In this document: positions 1-11,010 of the stretch, piece after piece
Layout of the letters: each line of letters opens with the position of its first letter
Position numbering within the stretch: position 1 is the stretch's first letter
Assembly (NCBI GenBank): GCA_015680685.1
Contig: MNCI01010871.1
Location: forward strand, 410,811 to 474,810
Reading direction: 5' to 3'
Length of the DNA: 64,000 bases
DNA from: Gnetum montanum
Lineage: Eukaryota > Streptophyta > Gnetopsida > Gnetales > Gnetaceae
The notes under the pieces: model-generated
Databases searched by the model: none
What the model was told of the DNA's origin: nothing
What the model saw: only the letters and a program-made list of their open reading frames with translations
Program-made: the position numbers and the translations under genes

Positions 1-213
1 TAATTGATGAAATTTTTTTTTTCAGAAAATCCATCCTTAGTAAAAATAAGGTACAGAACTCTTGTTCTTCATCCAGAAGGCATGAAAATTTGGGTTTTTA
101 AATCTTGTTCTTTGTCTAGAAGTCATGAAATTTTTTACTCAAAGAACTTTTTACTTATAAACAAATAAGATTCTCTCGGCCAATTTATAGATATATATTA
201 TAAATATATAACT
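1..213 (+). repeat. Left arm of a fold-back repeat (cut by the window edge)
   Basis: This stretch is closely matched in inverted orientation at 692-901. The window opens with TAATTGATGA, and the partner arm ends at about 901 with the complementary CCATCAATTA. The arms share the paired phrases around 'caaataagattctctcgg' and the AT-rich block near 185-212. No coding potential is apparent. The terminal sequence seen at 896-986 probably also lay just upstream of base 1, outside the window. This is a non-coding fold-back or MITE-like structure; the superfamily cannot be assigned. Confidence 0.75.
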
Positions 214-640
214 AAGTTAATAATGTTACCAGCCAAGAAGAAGACAAGACAACCACTTTTAAAGCATAAAAGCTCTTGGATGTTTTTACCTCTCGACACT
301 TTTTACCCTTACTCCACAATGAACACACAAACCAAGGTTTTCTTAAAATAGAATTAGGGAAAGGAAGAAAATTTATTTTATCTAATTTCTACACAAATTG
401 CTATCTAATTATAACATTGACCTTTGCACTATTTCTAGTAATTTTAACTTTCAAGTTTAAAGGTTCTCCACATACATAAATTCTTATGTTTCACAATGAT
501 TGGGAATGTAGGAGCCTGGGAACACTAGAACATGTACCCAAACGAGTTTGGGAATGAGAGGCATTTTTTGAGAGTGAGGCTTTACACATGTGGAATGTGA
601 ATATAAAAATGTTTATAAAGTATATATATATATATATATA
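203..640 (+). repeat. Direct repeat copy A
   Basis: This block is repeated almost unchanged at 994-1429. Both copies include short open frames that begin MDVFTS and differ by a few residues. Since the surrounding non-coding sequence is equally similar, the frames look incidental. The copy ends in a (TA)n tract next to an undetermined base at 641. Related fragments occur in inverted orientation at about 4460-4548 and 12909-13030, so this is a dispersed repeat family. Its class is unknown. Confidence 0.8.
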
Positions 641-641
641 N
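641..641. other. Undetermined base in a (TA)n tract
   Basis: The single N follows a run of TA dinucleotides (621-640). It is probably an assembly or microsatellite ambiguity. The homologous point in the second copy (about 1411-1430) has a similar TA run with no N. Confidence 0.9.
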
Positions 642-691
642 TTGTTATGTTTAAATCATCGTTGCAGCAGACGACTGGCGATCACTAGCTT

Positions 692-901
692 AGTTATATA
701 TTTATAATATATATCTATAAATTGGTCAAGAGAATCTTATTTGTTTACAAGTAAAAAGTTCTTTGAGTAAAAAAATTTCACGACTTCTTGGCGAAGAACA
801 AGATTGAAAAACCCAGATTTTCATGCCTTCTGGACGAAGAACAAGAGTTCTGTACCTTCTTTTTCCTAAAGATGAGTTTTCTAAAAAAAATTCCATCAAT
901 T
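692..901 (-). repeat. Right arm of the fold-back repeat
   Basis: This is the inverted partner of 1-213. The AT-rich block at 692-730 is the complement of about 170-212, and the 'gaagaacaag' and 'catgccttctgg' segments are the complement of 60-110. Together with copy A (203-640) in the loop, the arms could fold into a hairpin about 0.9 kb long. Confidence 0.75.
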
Positions 902-986
902 AGTGTATGCTCTCACTCTCAGCCGAATTTGCATTATATATCAAAAACAACAAATTCAGCCGAGGGTGAGAGCATACACTAATTGA
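896..986. repeat. 35-bp inverted repeat (hairpin)
   Basis: The left arm (896-930) and right arm (952-986) are complementary over 35 bp with three mismatches, separated by a 21-bp AT-rich spacer. The outer ends read TCAATTAGTGTATGCTCTCA and its complement. The fold-back arm at 692-901 abuts it directly. It looks like transposon termini joined tail to tail. No target duplication was identified. Confidence 0.8.
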
Positions 987-993
987 GAGCATA

Positions 994-1429
994 AATATAT
1001 AACTAAGCTAGTAATGTTACCAGCCAAGAAGAAGACAAGACAACCACTTTTAAAGCATAAAAGCTCTTGGATGTTTTTACCTCTCAGCACTTTTTACCCT
1101 TACTCCACGATGAACACACAAACCAAGGTTTTCTTAAAATAGAATTAGGGAAAGGAAGAAAATTTGTTTTATTTGATTTCAACACAAATTGCTATCTAAT
1201 TATAACATTGACTTTTGCACTATTTCTAGTAATTTTAACCTTCAAGTTTAAAGGTTCTCTAAATACATAAATTCTTATGTTTCACAATGATTGGGAATGT
1301 AGGAGCCTGGGAACACTAGAACATGTACCCAAACAAGTTTGGGAATGAGAGGCATTTTTTGAGAGTGAGGCTTTACACATGTGGAATGTGAATATAAAAA
1401 TGTGTATAAAGTGTATATATATATATATA
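994..1429 (+). repeat. Direct repeat copy B
   Basis: This is the second copy of the block at 203-640 in the same orientation, starting at 'ataaatatataactaag' and ending in a (TA)n run. It differs from copy A at scattered bases only. Either a local duplication or two insertions of the same family could explain the pair. Confidence 0.8.
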
Positions 1430-2309
1430 TTAAATATTACTTTTTATTAATGCTTATTACCAATATGACAACATCAACTCTAATTCTCAACTAAACAATT
1501 TCAATTCTCTAATTCTATTAAATTGCAATGTTGAATATACTAACTTTATCAATTACAAAGAAAAGTTTCACAACACTAAATTTAATGTTCACTAAGAAAT
1601 TTCATTTCAATAATTAAAACTTTCCATCTTTATTTTAATGTGAAAGTTCATTTCAATAATTAAAACTTTCCATCTTTGTTTTAATGTGAAAGTTTGAAAT
1701 TTTATTTTAATTTTTATCTTAAGATAAGAAAAAGTTTTAACTTTCTTTTCTAATGTTGATATTTTATTTTTAAAAATAAAAGCATTATAACCTTCATATA
1801 AAAACTGACTTTTAAATTATTTTTGCTAATTAAATTCACCAAACATCATATTAACACTACCCATCAAACTTATGAGATAAGATTAGCATTAGCACTAAAA
1901 TATAAACTTAGTAACTCTATTATCAAAATCTTTATCGTCTATTCAAATTAGAATTTTGTAGTTGAATAACTTACAGTCAAAAATATTCATAATTCATAAT
2001 CTCTAGATGAACTCATTGTTCTTTAGTTATTCTTAGTATTAATATAATCTTAAACATTAAAAATATCTTTTATGTGTCCATGTACAACATGTTTGTTAAT
2101 TTGGTAGAATCTTTTTCAATTATTACAATACAAAGTTGCACTGACTTTGCATTAATACAATTATAGAACTTGTAGTAAACATGAGATGCTATTGATTTCT
2201 TGGAGTTGTTGATATCTTGGAGGAGTTCCTAAGCAAAATTGAGCATGTATATGGAATGCATGGAGCACATGAATTTTTGTGGAAGCCCACTCCTATGTAA
2301 CATTGATAA
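1430..2309. other. AT-rich stretch with no recognisable gene
   Basis: I see no coding frame, LTR boundary or RNA gene here. There is a small direct duplication of a 'tcatttcaataattaaaactttccatctt' type block at about 1600-1675 (written in part). Confidence 0.5.
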
Positions 2310-2634
2310 ATTTTGAGGTATGTTTTACTTTTATTTGCTTTATTTATTACTTTAATTTCCTGCAAGCAAGAACACAATGGTGTATGAAATTTTCCTAACA
2401 AAGCAATTAGAAAAAGAGTGAAAATGCAAACTAAAACTAGAAAAATGCAAGAGAGGGCACGGTCACATTGCTGTGTGCACCAAGATGCAGAATTATGCAA
2501 ACTAACTTATTATCATTACATGATAAATACCAAGTTACTACATGCAATCTTACCATGGGAATGAATAATTTTAGCTATAGGTATATTGTATATCATCAAT
2601 CTAAATTTGTTTCCTAAATGGTATTGGTTAATGG
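2310..2634 (+). repeat. Left arm of a long inverted duplication, outer part
   Basis: This sequence recurs in inverted orientation at about 12605-12908. Shared landmarks are 'gaggtatgttttac' (left) against 'gtaaaacatacctta' (right), the 'gcaccaagatgcag' phrase and 'aatggtattggttaatgg'. The left arm is interrupted at 2635 by an LTR element and resumes at 4620; the right arm has no such interruption. Confidence 0.8.
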
Positions 2635-3090
2635 TGTTAGAGATGTAAAGACAAAATCTGTAGCTAACTTGTGTTTAACTTCACTTTTCATGTTAGTTTT
2701 AGAATTTTCTAAAGAGGAGTTAAGATTTTTAAAACTTGGTGTAAAAGAAAAAGTGAAGATATGTCTAAGTTAATTATTGGTTATTTCGATTATTTTAAGC
2801 TTGGATCTAGCTATTTAAATCCATTTTGGGTTGGTTATGGGAGTGAGTTCAGAGTGTTTGGTCTTTCGTGTAAGGGGTGCTGTGTGGAAAAAATTGACTT
2901 GTGATCTTTGTAAACATCTTTAGGTATCTAGTTTTGAAGATGTTATAAAAGTTGCAAAGCTGCTTTCTTATTTATCTTCCTTGTTTCTCTTTCACTCCAT
3001 TTTACAAGTTTTTTTATTTCCCTATTATGTTTCTTTTGTGCTAATAATATTTCAAATAATGATTTTTGCACAATGCGTAATTAGTTAACA
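2635..3090 (+). repeat. 5' LTR of the TRIM-like element
   Basis: The repeat is 456 bp, starts TGTTAGAGATG and ends TTAGTTAACA. It matches 3661-4614 except for an extra 0.49-kb block in the second copy and scattered substitutions. Confidence 0.9.
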
Positions 3091-3106
3091 AGTGGTATTT
3101 GAGCAA
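3091..3106 (+). other. Primer-binding site, initiator tRNA-Met type
   Basis: The sequence AGTGGTATTTGAGCA follows the 5' LTR directly. Plant copia-type elements commonly carry TGGTATCAGAGC here, complementary to the 3' end of initiator tRNA-Met; this copy differs at two central bases. Confidence 0.8.
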
Positions 3107-3648
3107 GGTTAAGTTGTGCAATGTTTGTTATTGGTGGAGTACAAAAGGTATTATAGCATGGATTATTTGCATATTTTTTTTCCTATTTTAGTGCAGATTA
3201 TTTCAGTGGGAGCTATGTGTACAAGATGGTAAAAAGGTCTTGTTTTTGTTCTCATTGATGGATGAAACAAATAGAAAAGAAAAGAGACCAACATGCTAGC
3301 ATTGGGATTGGATATATGAAAAGGGATTGCTTTGTTTTGAGACATGATAATGTTGTCTCTTAGATTTGTTGTTGTTGAAGAGACATCTTATTATGTCAAA
3401 GTGTGAGTTGCATGCTCCATGTTTTTTGTTTTGTTTAAGTTTTATGTTAGCATGTGATATGGTTTTTAATGCTAAAGTAATGCTATCTCATGTGGTTTTG
3501 TCTTGAGGATGATTGAATTCATTAGGATGTAGAGATGCTCTTGAAAGAGTTTTGTGCACACCTGTGACTTTGCTCCATGTTGTGGAAGACATGGAGTATT
3601 GATTCATGAAGTTGTCCATCTTTTTCATTAGTCTAAGTGATTTGTCAT
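3107..3648 (+). other. Internal region of the TRIM-like element, non-coding
   Basis: About 540 bp lie between the primer site and the polypurine tract. I see no gag, protease, reverse transcriptase or integrase motif on either strand. The short minus-strand open frame at 3163-3345 resembles nothing I recognise. Confidence 0.6.
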
Positions 3649-3660
3649 CAAGTGGGAGAT
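3649..3660 (+). other. Polypurine tract of the TRIM-like element
   Basis: The purine-rich 'caagtgggagat' lies immediately before the 3' LTR start TGTTAG at 3661, the expected position for the plus-strand primer. Confidence 0.75.
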
Positions 3661-4614
3661 TGTTAGAGATGTGAATACTAAATTTGCAATTAACTTCTGT
3701 TGAACTTCACTTTTCTCTTCTATTGTTAGTTTTAGAATTTTCTAAAGAAGAGTAAGATTCCTAAAACTTGTTGTAAAAGAAAGACTAAACATCTATCTGA
3801 GTTAATTATTGGTTGTTTCCATTATTTTAACCTTGGATCCAGCTATTTAAATCCATCTTGGGTTGGCTATGATCAATGTGTGGCCTCTCATGTAAGGGTT
3901 ACTATGTGGAAACAACTAACTTGTGATCTTTGTAAACATCTCTGGGTATCTCTATAGTTTTGAATATGTTATAAAAGTTGCAAAGTTGCTTTCCTATTTA
4001 TCTCCCTTGTTTCTCTCTCACTCTATTTTGCAAGTTTTTTTATTTCTTTCTTGTTATGTTTTCCACAAAAATTTTCTCGTTCCCCACTTTTCAGATACCT
4101 AAACTCATTCCCAATTGAATGGGAACTCCAACTAAACTTTAGTTACTTATAAATTTTTTTAAAAAAATTGTTAATGTTTAGGCAATACATTTGATAGTAA
4201 AAATGATATAAAGCTCAGTGAACAACAATATATTTATACAAATAAATAACAATCATAAAACTTTTATAAATAATAAATTGAACACTTCTTCTAACAATTT
4301 TTCTATTTCTACACTAGAATCTTATTTTGATAGATATGATTTAATTAAATTCTAGTTTTGACATTACAGTATTTATAAATTTCTTAAAAAATTTCAACTA
4401 AATTTAGAAAATGATTTTTTTATATTATTAATTGGTTTCTTTAAGCATGTTTCACATGTCTTTGGCTTTGCTTCCACAAAATAGCCCTCCTTCCGAAACT
4501 TGTTTGGATACATGCTCTGCACTCCCACGTTCCCTATCAATGTGAAACATAGGTTTCTTTTGTACCAATAATATTTCAAATAACAATTTTTGCAGAACAC
4601 ATAATTAGTTAACA
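3661..4614 (+). repeat. 3' LTR of the TRIM-like element, with an insertion
   Basis: It starts TGTTAGAGATG and ends TTAGTTAACA like the first LTR, but is 954 bp long because of a 487-bp block at 4062-4548 that the first LTR lacks. Confidence 0.85.
4062..4548 (-). mobile_element. 487-bp insertion inside the 3' LTR
   Basis: Comparison with the 5' LTR, where the uninterrupted site reads TTATGTTTCTTTTG, shows that this block was inserted. It is flanked by TTATGTTT (4054-4061) and ATAGGTTT (4549-4556), which agree at 6 of 8 bases and could be a decayed 8-bp target duplication as made by hAT elements. The last 90 bases, read on the minus strand, resemble positions 485-580 of direct repeat copy A. 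Both ends start with TTTC(C)ACA pointing inward. There is no transposase, so it would be a non-autonomous DNA element; the class is uncertain. Confidence 0.55.
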
Positions 4615-4619
4615 AATGG

Positions 4620-5972
4620 TAAGATGAAAAGCTTTTTCTTATAATTTAGAGAGGAGGATTTGGGATGGATTTCAATAAGAGCATGCTTTTTTCAACTCCA
4701 TGAACTCATAATTTTTTTTCTGTTGTTAATCCTCAATTTAGTTTTAAATGTAATGTCTTCCTTTTGAAAAGTCCGAGAAAAGATGGGTACCATTCATTTC
4801 ATGAAGACTGCACAATGGAGAATTTCCCCTATTTCCTGGCTGGAGAAGGTAATGTTCACCTTTCCAAAGGTCCAGGAAAAGATCAATTTTGGTCAAAAAC
4901 TTTCCATGGTTTCAAGGTGCAAAGAACAATTGTGAAAACTGCCTTCTGACAGAAATTTTTAATTTTAGGCAATGGTAAGTAATGGGTAAAGGGCACCCTT
5001 TCAGAATAGCATACGCCAAAGAATTTCATCTTGTATTTCTTTTGTCAATTCATTTATAATAATAGAAAAAATAAAAAATAAATTCAAACATTTTATTAAA
5101 AACAAGGGATTTTATTAAAAACAAGGGAGACTTTACCAGATCAGATCAGACTTAAAGTTTTAAGCAAAATGGGCCATTTGCCAAATCAGTCATAACAGGA
5201 AAAAAGGCTGAGTATGTAATGTGGAGAGGAGGCCCGTTTATCGAGCAAGCGACTAAACCATCAAAATTTGGTGCTAACAAGGCAACCAGGTCCAATGTGT
5301 TTACCGACAAAGTAAGTGGTTTGACATTCAAGTGGTAGGAAGCAGCCATAGTTGAGTAGTTACAGCGGTTACCGCCTGGCATCCACATGAGCAAATGAAG
5401 CAATGCTGCAAGTCAAAGCAGCCGAGTTGAGACGAGGGCTATCCCACAAGTTGATTGGTTGCAGGTACCAATAGCATTTTTATTGATACATTGCTTAAGC
5501 TATCTTAATTCAATTCTTTGTTTCCTTTATTGAAGAGGTATACTGAAAGGATATTGATTACCCTACTGTAAAAATGGTCATTGGAATCCAATGGATGTAT
5601 TGAAATTTTACATCCGCTTTCACTTCTCATAAAAGAAAGACTATCATGTACATCCTCGAGTAATTTTGTTGGTTTGTTAGTTTGTTAACGAAGTTACAAA
5701 TTTAGTAATGGTTAAAGCATTATGTTCACATAAATTGCATGGGAACACTTCAATTTCTTGTTAAATGTATCCTTTCAATAATTGAAGAAAACTTTATTGT
5801 TTCCATTTCTACAAATAAATAAGATATACAAAGTTATGCAAACTATAAAGGGATCAAACTAATGAGCTACACTATAAAGCTTTAGGAGAGAGCCATAGAG
5901 CAACGTCTTAAACTTGAATCAATAGTATTAGAGAATTAATTTAGATTTATATCTAGGAGATCTACTATAGAG
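4620..5972 (+). repeat. Left arm of the long inverted duplication, inner part
   Basis: This continues the arm after the TRIM insertion. Inverted matches to 11471-12600 include the phrase encoding FPYFLAGEGNVHLSK (plus strand at about 4818, minus strand at about 12355) and the LINE segment at 5838-5972. The left arm has about 220 bp (5165-5385) absent on the right. A minus-strand LINE scrap (ELTKEIQDEI) lies at about 4996-5050. Confidence 0.8.
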
Positions 5973-6660
5973 GTTTATATATATATATAACAATCGATGA
6001 AGAAATTTAGAAAATATAGAAAAAATCTATATGTGATCTTCATTGACTTCGAAAGAGTATATGATAAAGTGCCTAAATATATTATTTGGTGGGCCTTGTG
6101 GAGGAAAAACACCCTTGATAAATATATTAAGATGATTCAAGACATGTATGAAGGAGCTACTGCTAAAAGTAGAATAACTTGTGAAATAACATTTGATTTT
6201 CTAGTTACCGTAGCTCTAGATCAAGGGTCTACCCTTAGCCTATACTTATTTGCATTATTATTAATGAATTAACAAAGAAAATACAAGATAAAATCCCTTG
6301 GTGTATGTTATTTGTCAATGATATTGTTTTGGTGGATAAAGCTCAAGAAAATATTGCTTTTAAAATAGAGAAGTGGGAACATACTATAGAATAAACTGGC
6401 TTAAATTATAGCAGAAGTAAGACACAATATATGGAATGCATCTTTAATAATAGCAAAAACATTAGTGAAATAAAGGTGACATTTTAAGGCAAAAGAGTCT
6501 CATATTGCAAATAGTTCCACTACCTAAGATCAATCTTTCAATTAGATGGTGAAATTGATGAAGATATAAGAAATAGAATTAAGGCAAGATGGTCAAAATG
6601 AAGAGAAGCTAGTAGTGTTCTATATGATAAATTAATACTAATAAAATTAAAGGGGAAACT
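5838..6660 (+). pseudogene. LINE (non-LTR retrotransposon) reverse transcriptase relic
   Basis: Plus-strand translation gives, in order, motifs of a plant LINE reverse transcriptase: YKGIKLMSYTIKL, an ERAIEQRL segment, FIDFERVYDKVP (matching the family's IDLEKAYDRVP), LDQGSTLSLYLFALL (matching QGSALSPYLFAL), a PWCMLFVNDIVLVD segment in which the catalytic ADD has become VND, and YSRSKTQYMEC. Stops and frameshifts break it into pieces; the longest open piece is 5997-6272. The endonuclease and 3' end are missing. The first 135 bp are shared with the right inverted arm. Confidence 0.85.
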
Positions 6661-7959
6661 TTTCCAGGTACCGAATCATATTAAATGCTTGGTGTAACAT
6701 TCTTTGGGAAAAACCAAGCTCTGATCTTGAAAGTATGATGCTTGTGTCCAGGATCCAAAAGCAGTTCAAAAGTTATCACTAACAACAAACTTTTTAAGTG
6801 TTCAAAAAATAAACTTTAAAAAATACGCTGGCTCTACCAGTCCCAAAATGTTTGAAATCTGTTCAGAGCTGTAACTGCATCATGACAATATTGGACCTTT
6901 AAAAGCATGTAAGATTTTGCCATTCGCAAAGGTTAGGTAATGACCATGAAACGAGGTAATGTTGGTTGAATAAAGACAGAAAACAGTTGGAATTCATTTT
7001 TTTTAAAAAAAGAGAAAAACAGTGACATGGTAGTAAGGTTTTTTTAAAAATAAATGTCATTATTTATATTTTCCCAAATGCTCTAGTTTCAAATTTTGAT
7101 TGATTATTCCAACTGGCATCATATGCTTGGGGTGAAACATTCTAATACAATGCTATGCACATCTGTAAGCTCTATCATATCCAATAGGGTTTTAAATGGG
7201 CCCAATAAAAAATTACTTTCATTTTCAATGGCTACGGAAATTATTGACGGTACCTTTATGACATAATTTGGAGAGAGATCTTCTCAACAGGCTGACTAGA
7301 CCGGGCTGAAAAGCAATTTTATCATGGTTATCTTTTCTTTTCCCTTTAAAATGTAGCATATTAATTCAGAAAAGAAGAAATCAATACAAGAGAAACAATG
7401 GCAAATGAAGCGGTAGCTCCTCAAAGGAGGAAACTTGGGTCAACCTGGCAAGGAGTTACATAGTTCTTACAAATCATATCTAAAATAAATGCTTCAATGC
7501 ATTACAAGTCAATGCACCTTTTTTAAAAGTCAAGCTTACACATTACAGATATGATAGGTCTCATGATGATCCCCGGCTAACTACACGAAAATTGCAGAGA
7601 AGGATACAAGGAACAACTTTTTAAATACAGTATGAAGAATATCAAATTTTAAAAATTAATGGTTCAATTTGTTGATATATCAACAATATTAAAAAACTAT
7701 ATGAATGATCTGTATCCCAAAATTCACAACATATATATAATTAATATGAAGATAAAATCAAAAATCTAAAACGATGGTTAGGAATCGACAAAAAACTAAG
7801 TGCAAACAAGGAAAAAATAACATAATTACCGATAAAATTTAAGTTTTAATGAAAAATAGAAATCAACCAGAATTCACAACTACCAAACCATAAGTAGTCA
7901 TATAAGTAGTTCTATAAGGTCATGTAAGTAGTTCTGTAAGGTCGCCAGCAAGATCATTT
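6661..7959. other. No gene recognised
   Basis: This sequence lies between the LINE relic and the 3' end of the transporter relic. It is AT-rich, with a short 'aagtagttctgtaaggtc' type duplication at about 7900-7945. It could include the transporter's old 3' untranslated region, but nothing shows that directly. Confidence 0.4.
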
Positions 7960-10900
7960 TCTAACTAGGCTTTATAAAATTAAACTGCATAGATCATATC
8001 GCTGATGTACAATTGTTGTGCAAGATTTTATAAAATGTTTATAACAGAATTCTTTCAAACAAATTGATGGTACCTCTTCCCATTTGTAGCTTTGATTTGG
8101 CAACAACATACACAATCCCGCCTGCTCTTGCATTTGCCAAGTGACTCAACTTTTCTTCTAATCACCCAGTAGGGGAGAGTGGTGTGGAAGGATTTGCCCA
8201 TTGATATAGGACCTCTGTATCTTCTTCAAATCTGATGTAGTTCTTAAGACTATTTAAAATGTCAATGGTAAAATTTTCATTCAAATTATCGTTATATCCA
8301 TATTTCACAGTGCATCGGTAAAAACCGGTAAATCCCAATGGTTCCATCACAAACCTCTCCCCTGGAATGACGGTTTGAACAGGAACATACTTAGTTAAAA
8401 CGAAAAATTGATGCAGACATCTAATACATTTAACATAGTGCTCTACCATGGGAGGGATCCCTTGAACTGATTTGGTGTAAAAACAAAACATATATATGGA
8501 ACACGTTGTATGTTTTCAGTAAAAAGAGATAGATTTCAGTTTTTATTTGGTTGTATTTCATACTCAAATTTCTTAACTCTCCCCATGTACCACCCCAATA
8601 TTTTGACCAGAACTACCAAAGAAAGCACGATGGCCAAACAAACTCCATAATGGATTTTAGTAACCACTACTCAAGGCTAAGGAAGATAAAAACAAACAGT
8701 GATATGAGGACTGAATGGATTTCCCAAATCTTTTCATGACTACGGTTAATATTCCATCACCATAATCACGACAATACCTGCACAAATAAAAATAAAACAA
8801 AAAATAAGAAAGAATTACATAGCATATATGTTCGAATCTATATGCATTAACAATGAAACATAAAAAAGATTACCAAACTTACCATAGGCATTACTAAGAT
8901 CTGTGGAGGTTTGGAAACCAACAACTAGCCCCAATGCCCAAGAGCATGAAGATGTAATTCATTTCGGGGCAGTATATTTAACTTTCTTGTAGGTTGATGT
9001 ATGAATTAACCTAAGACACGGGAAGTAATCACATGCCATCAGTTGTTTCACTATTGAAAAAGTGGCTGACGCTTGACTTGCAACAATGGCTGCAAGTGTA
9101 GCCACTACAAACGTAAGACAGAAGAGAGAGCTAGGCAAACTTTTGTAGAATGCATCAAGATAATCTTCAGGATTTTTAATGAGATAAGCAGTTTGTCCCG
9201 CACAGGTCGCAACCAAGGATGGATATACTATAGTTAAGTAGGCCAACTGGAGATTAGTCGATAACAATCAAACATTTTTTTTTAATTGAAAAGAAACTTT
9301 TACATAACCTAATTCACAAACTCTGCCCTGACTGAAATTCTATTAAATTGTCCAAGGTCAACAAACAATGCTTCTGCCCTGCAAAGCAAACATCATTCAA
9401 TAAAGTCGGAATAAGCAACCTGATCATTAGCACTTGTAAGCTCTTAATTATGGTTACCTGTTATAACAGTGACTACTCCATTAAGCAATAGAAATCCCTG
9501 TTTTCCATTTCTTGCGAAAAAGTGGACAATGTAATGGGGTGAGATAGACTTGAAAACACCTCCATAATATACAACAATATTGTATATTCCTATTGTTGCA
9601 TTTGCAACGAACCAAACAACCATGATAAGAGAAAATAAAGAGCTCCGTCTGGAGGTGCCAAATCTTTGTACTAGAAACAGGATAATTAATGTCACAACTG
9701 GCAGGGCAATAATAACAGCTGCACAAAATATGCCAAAAATTTCAGTTAATGCCAGCTAACCAAGATAGTTTCAATAACCAATAACCAATAACCAATAATA
9801 ACTTACAAACATATCAAACTTACAGTTGGTCAATGAAGCAAATTGTACTTGCAAACCATCAATGGCTGACATAACTAATCCCACAAGTAAAAATATCAAT
9901 TACACAACATTCAACTATCACCAAATCAAATTAGCTTACTCTTGAAATCTTCTTTGTGAAACTTACTGGATATAGCAGGAGTCAGAACGCCATCCCCTAT
10001 AAGCATGCTTGTTCCCAACATTGCAAGAAAAAATATAACTTTTTTGGTTAAATAAGAGCTACTATGTTCTACATTTGAAGCTGAAAGCCTGACAGAGTTA
10101 TGATAAATATTGGTATGCTCGCAGAGAATCGAATACACAGCAAAGATTCCTCCTGTTCATGAAAAAACCATTGTCAGCCACTTCCATTATAGGAGCTGAA
10201 GGTGAGACATTCATAATCAGAAAATATTTACTTAAAACGATGTACTATATTGAAAATTCAAAATTAAAACATACCCAGAGGGAATCATTTGCTTCACAAG
10301 TAACATACATGATGTGAAGCAATGGTAAAATCCTAAAACTCTTCGATGATTAAAATTATCTCCTATTTACATGAATCCCAATTTAGTATATTCACAAGAT
10401 TCATAATAGTAGTAGTAAGTATTGAAAGCTAGAGTGAAGTTTTTTGAATTTCTCTATGAATCTGGATCGTGGTCTACTTAAGTCAGTAGAAAGTTTTAAC
10501 GATGCAAAGCATTAAAAAAATATCTCCTAGAAAAGTTTAAAGTATATCCTCACCTCCCTTCAATCATAAAAAACATTACATGAAATTGACCTAAGATAAG
10601 CACCATAGCATATTCAGAGTGTGATTCTTGATAATGTGCCAATGATTTGAGGGAGACACCTAACTTCCAAACCTTTAGCCAACAAAGAATCGACAAATGT
10701 TTGCTGTGTCGTGTGAATAAAGTTGACATAAAACCTTATCACTAGAAGCAGCAGTATCCTTGTACCTTCACCATGGTTGTCAGCGTAGATAGTGATGCAA
10801 ATATAGTTAATTGATACCAGTGTAAGGCTCCAGAACATGAGACTGAACAGACCAAGGTAATTTTCGGTTGTAGGATCCACGATCGCTGTTGATGCATATG

Positions 10901-11010
10901 AATAGAGAGGCGATTTCCCCACGCTGCTAAACACGACTCCAAGAGTCTGAAATGTAAGTATCCATGTCTCCCATTTTCCTTGTGCATTTTGAAACTTAAA
11001 TTAATGTGCA
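7960..11010 (-). pseudogene. HAK/KUP/KT potassium transporter pseudogene, multi-exon
   Basis: Members of this family are plasma-membrane or tonoplast K+ transporters of about 750-800 residues with 10-14 membrane segments. Minus-strand exons follow in family order. Exon at 10766-about 11005: WILTFQTLGVV, then GKSPLYSYAST and IYADNHGEG. Exon 9967-10152: GGIFAVYSILCEHTNI and GTSMLIGDGVLTPAIS. Exon 9824-9874: MSAIDGLQVQ. Exon 9458-9718: LVQRFGTSRR and ARNGKQGF. Exon about 9330-9373: EALFVDLGQF. Exon 8883-9246: AGQTAYLIKNP, VVATLAAIVASQA and ATFSIVKQ. Last exon about 7960-8777: NAYG continues as IVVIMVM, then FYTKSVQGIPP, RCTVKYGYND and a C-terminal NARAGGIVYVV. GT and AG borders fit; GAAG joined to GAGGAATC restores GEGGIF. 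Damage: the usual GDLGTSPLY motif reads SSVGKSPLY, there are two frameshifts at the end of the 8883-9246 exon and several frameshifts and stops in the last exon. No start codon exon was found. Confidence 0.9.

Larger units (their letters stand above)
2630..4619 (+). mobile_element. Small non-autonomous LTR element (TRIM-like)
   Basis: Two related terminal repeats (2635-3090 and 3661-4614) enclose 570 bp with no retroelement coding. The element begins TGTTAG and ends TTAACA. A perfect 5-bp target duplication AATGG lies at 2630-2634 and 4615-4619. A primer-binding site complementary to initiator tRNA-Met follows the first LTR, and a purine tract precedes the second, so the element reads on the plus strand. 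It has no gag or pol and must have been mobilised by a helper, probably copia-like (inference). The right arm of the surrounding inverted duplication lacks it and so preserves an empty site. Confidence 0.9.

Noticed and set aside
276-1270. Two nearly identical 67-residue open frames (MDVFTS...) as a duplicated small gene
   Set aside because: The similarity extends equally through flanking non-coding sequence, so the frames are explained by the repeat pair. No conserved family was recognised.
4764-4949. 61-residue open frame with FPYFLAGEGNVHLSK as a gene
   Set aside because: It is part of the inverted duplication and also occurs broken on the right arm. There is no sign of selection on the frame.
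5997-6272. Twin-primed (5'-inverted) LINE insertion, because LINE scraps occur on both strands
   Set aside because: The minus-strand scrap near 4996-5050 duplicates a segment also present in plus orientation at about 6265-6320, so it is a separate copy and not an inverted half of one insertion.
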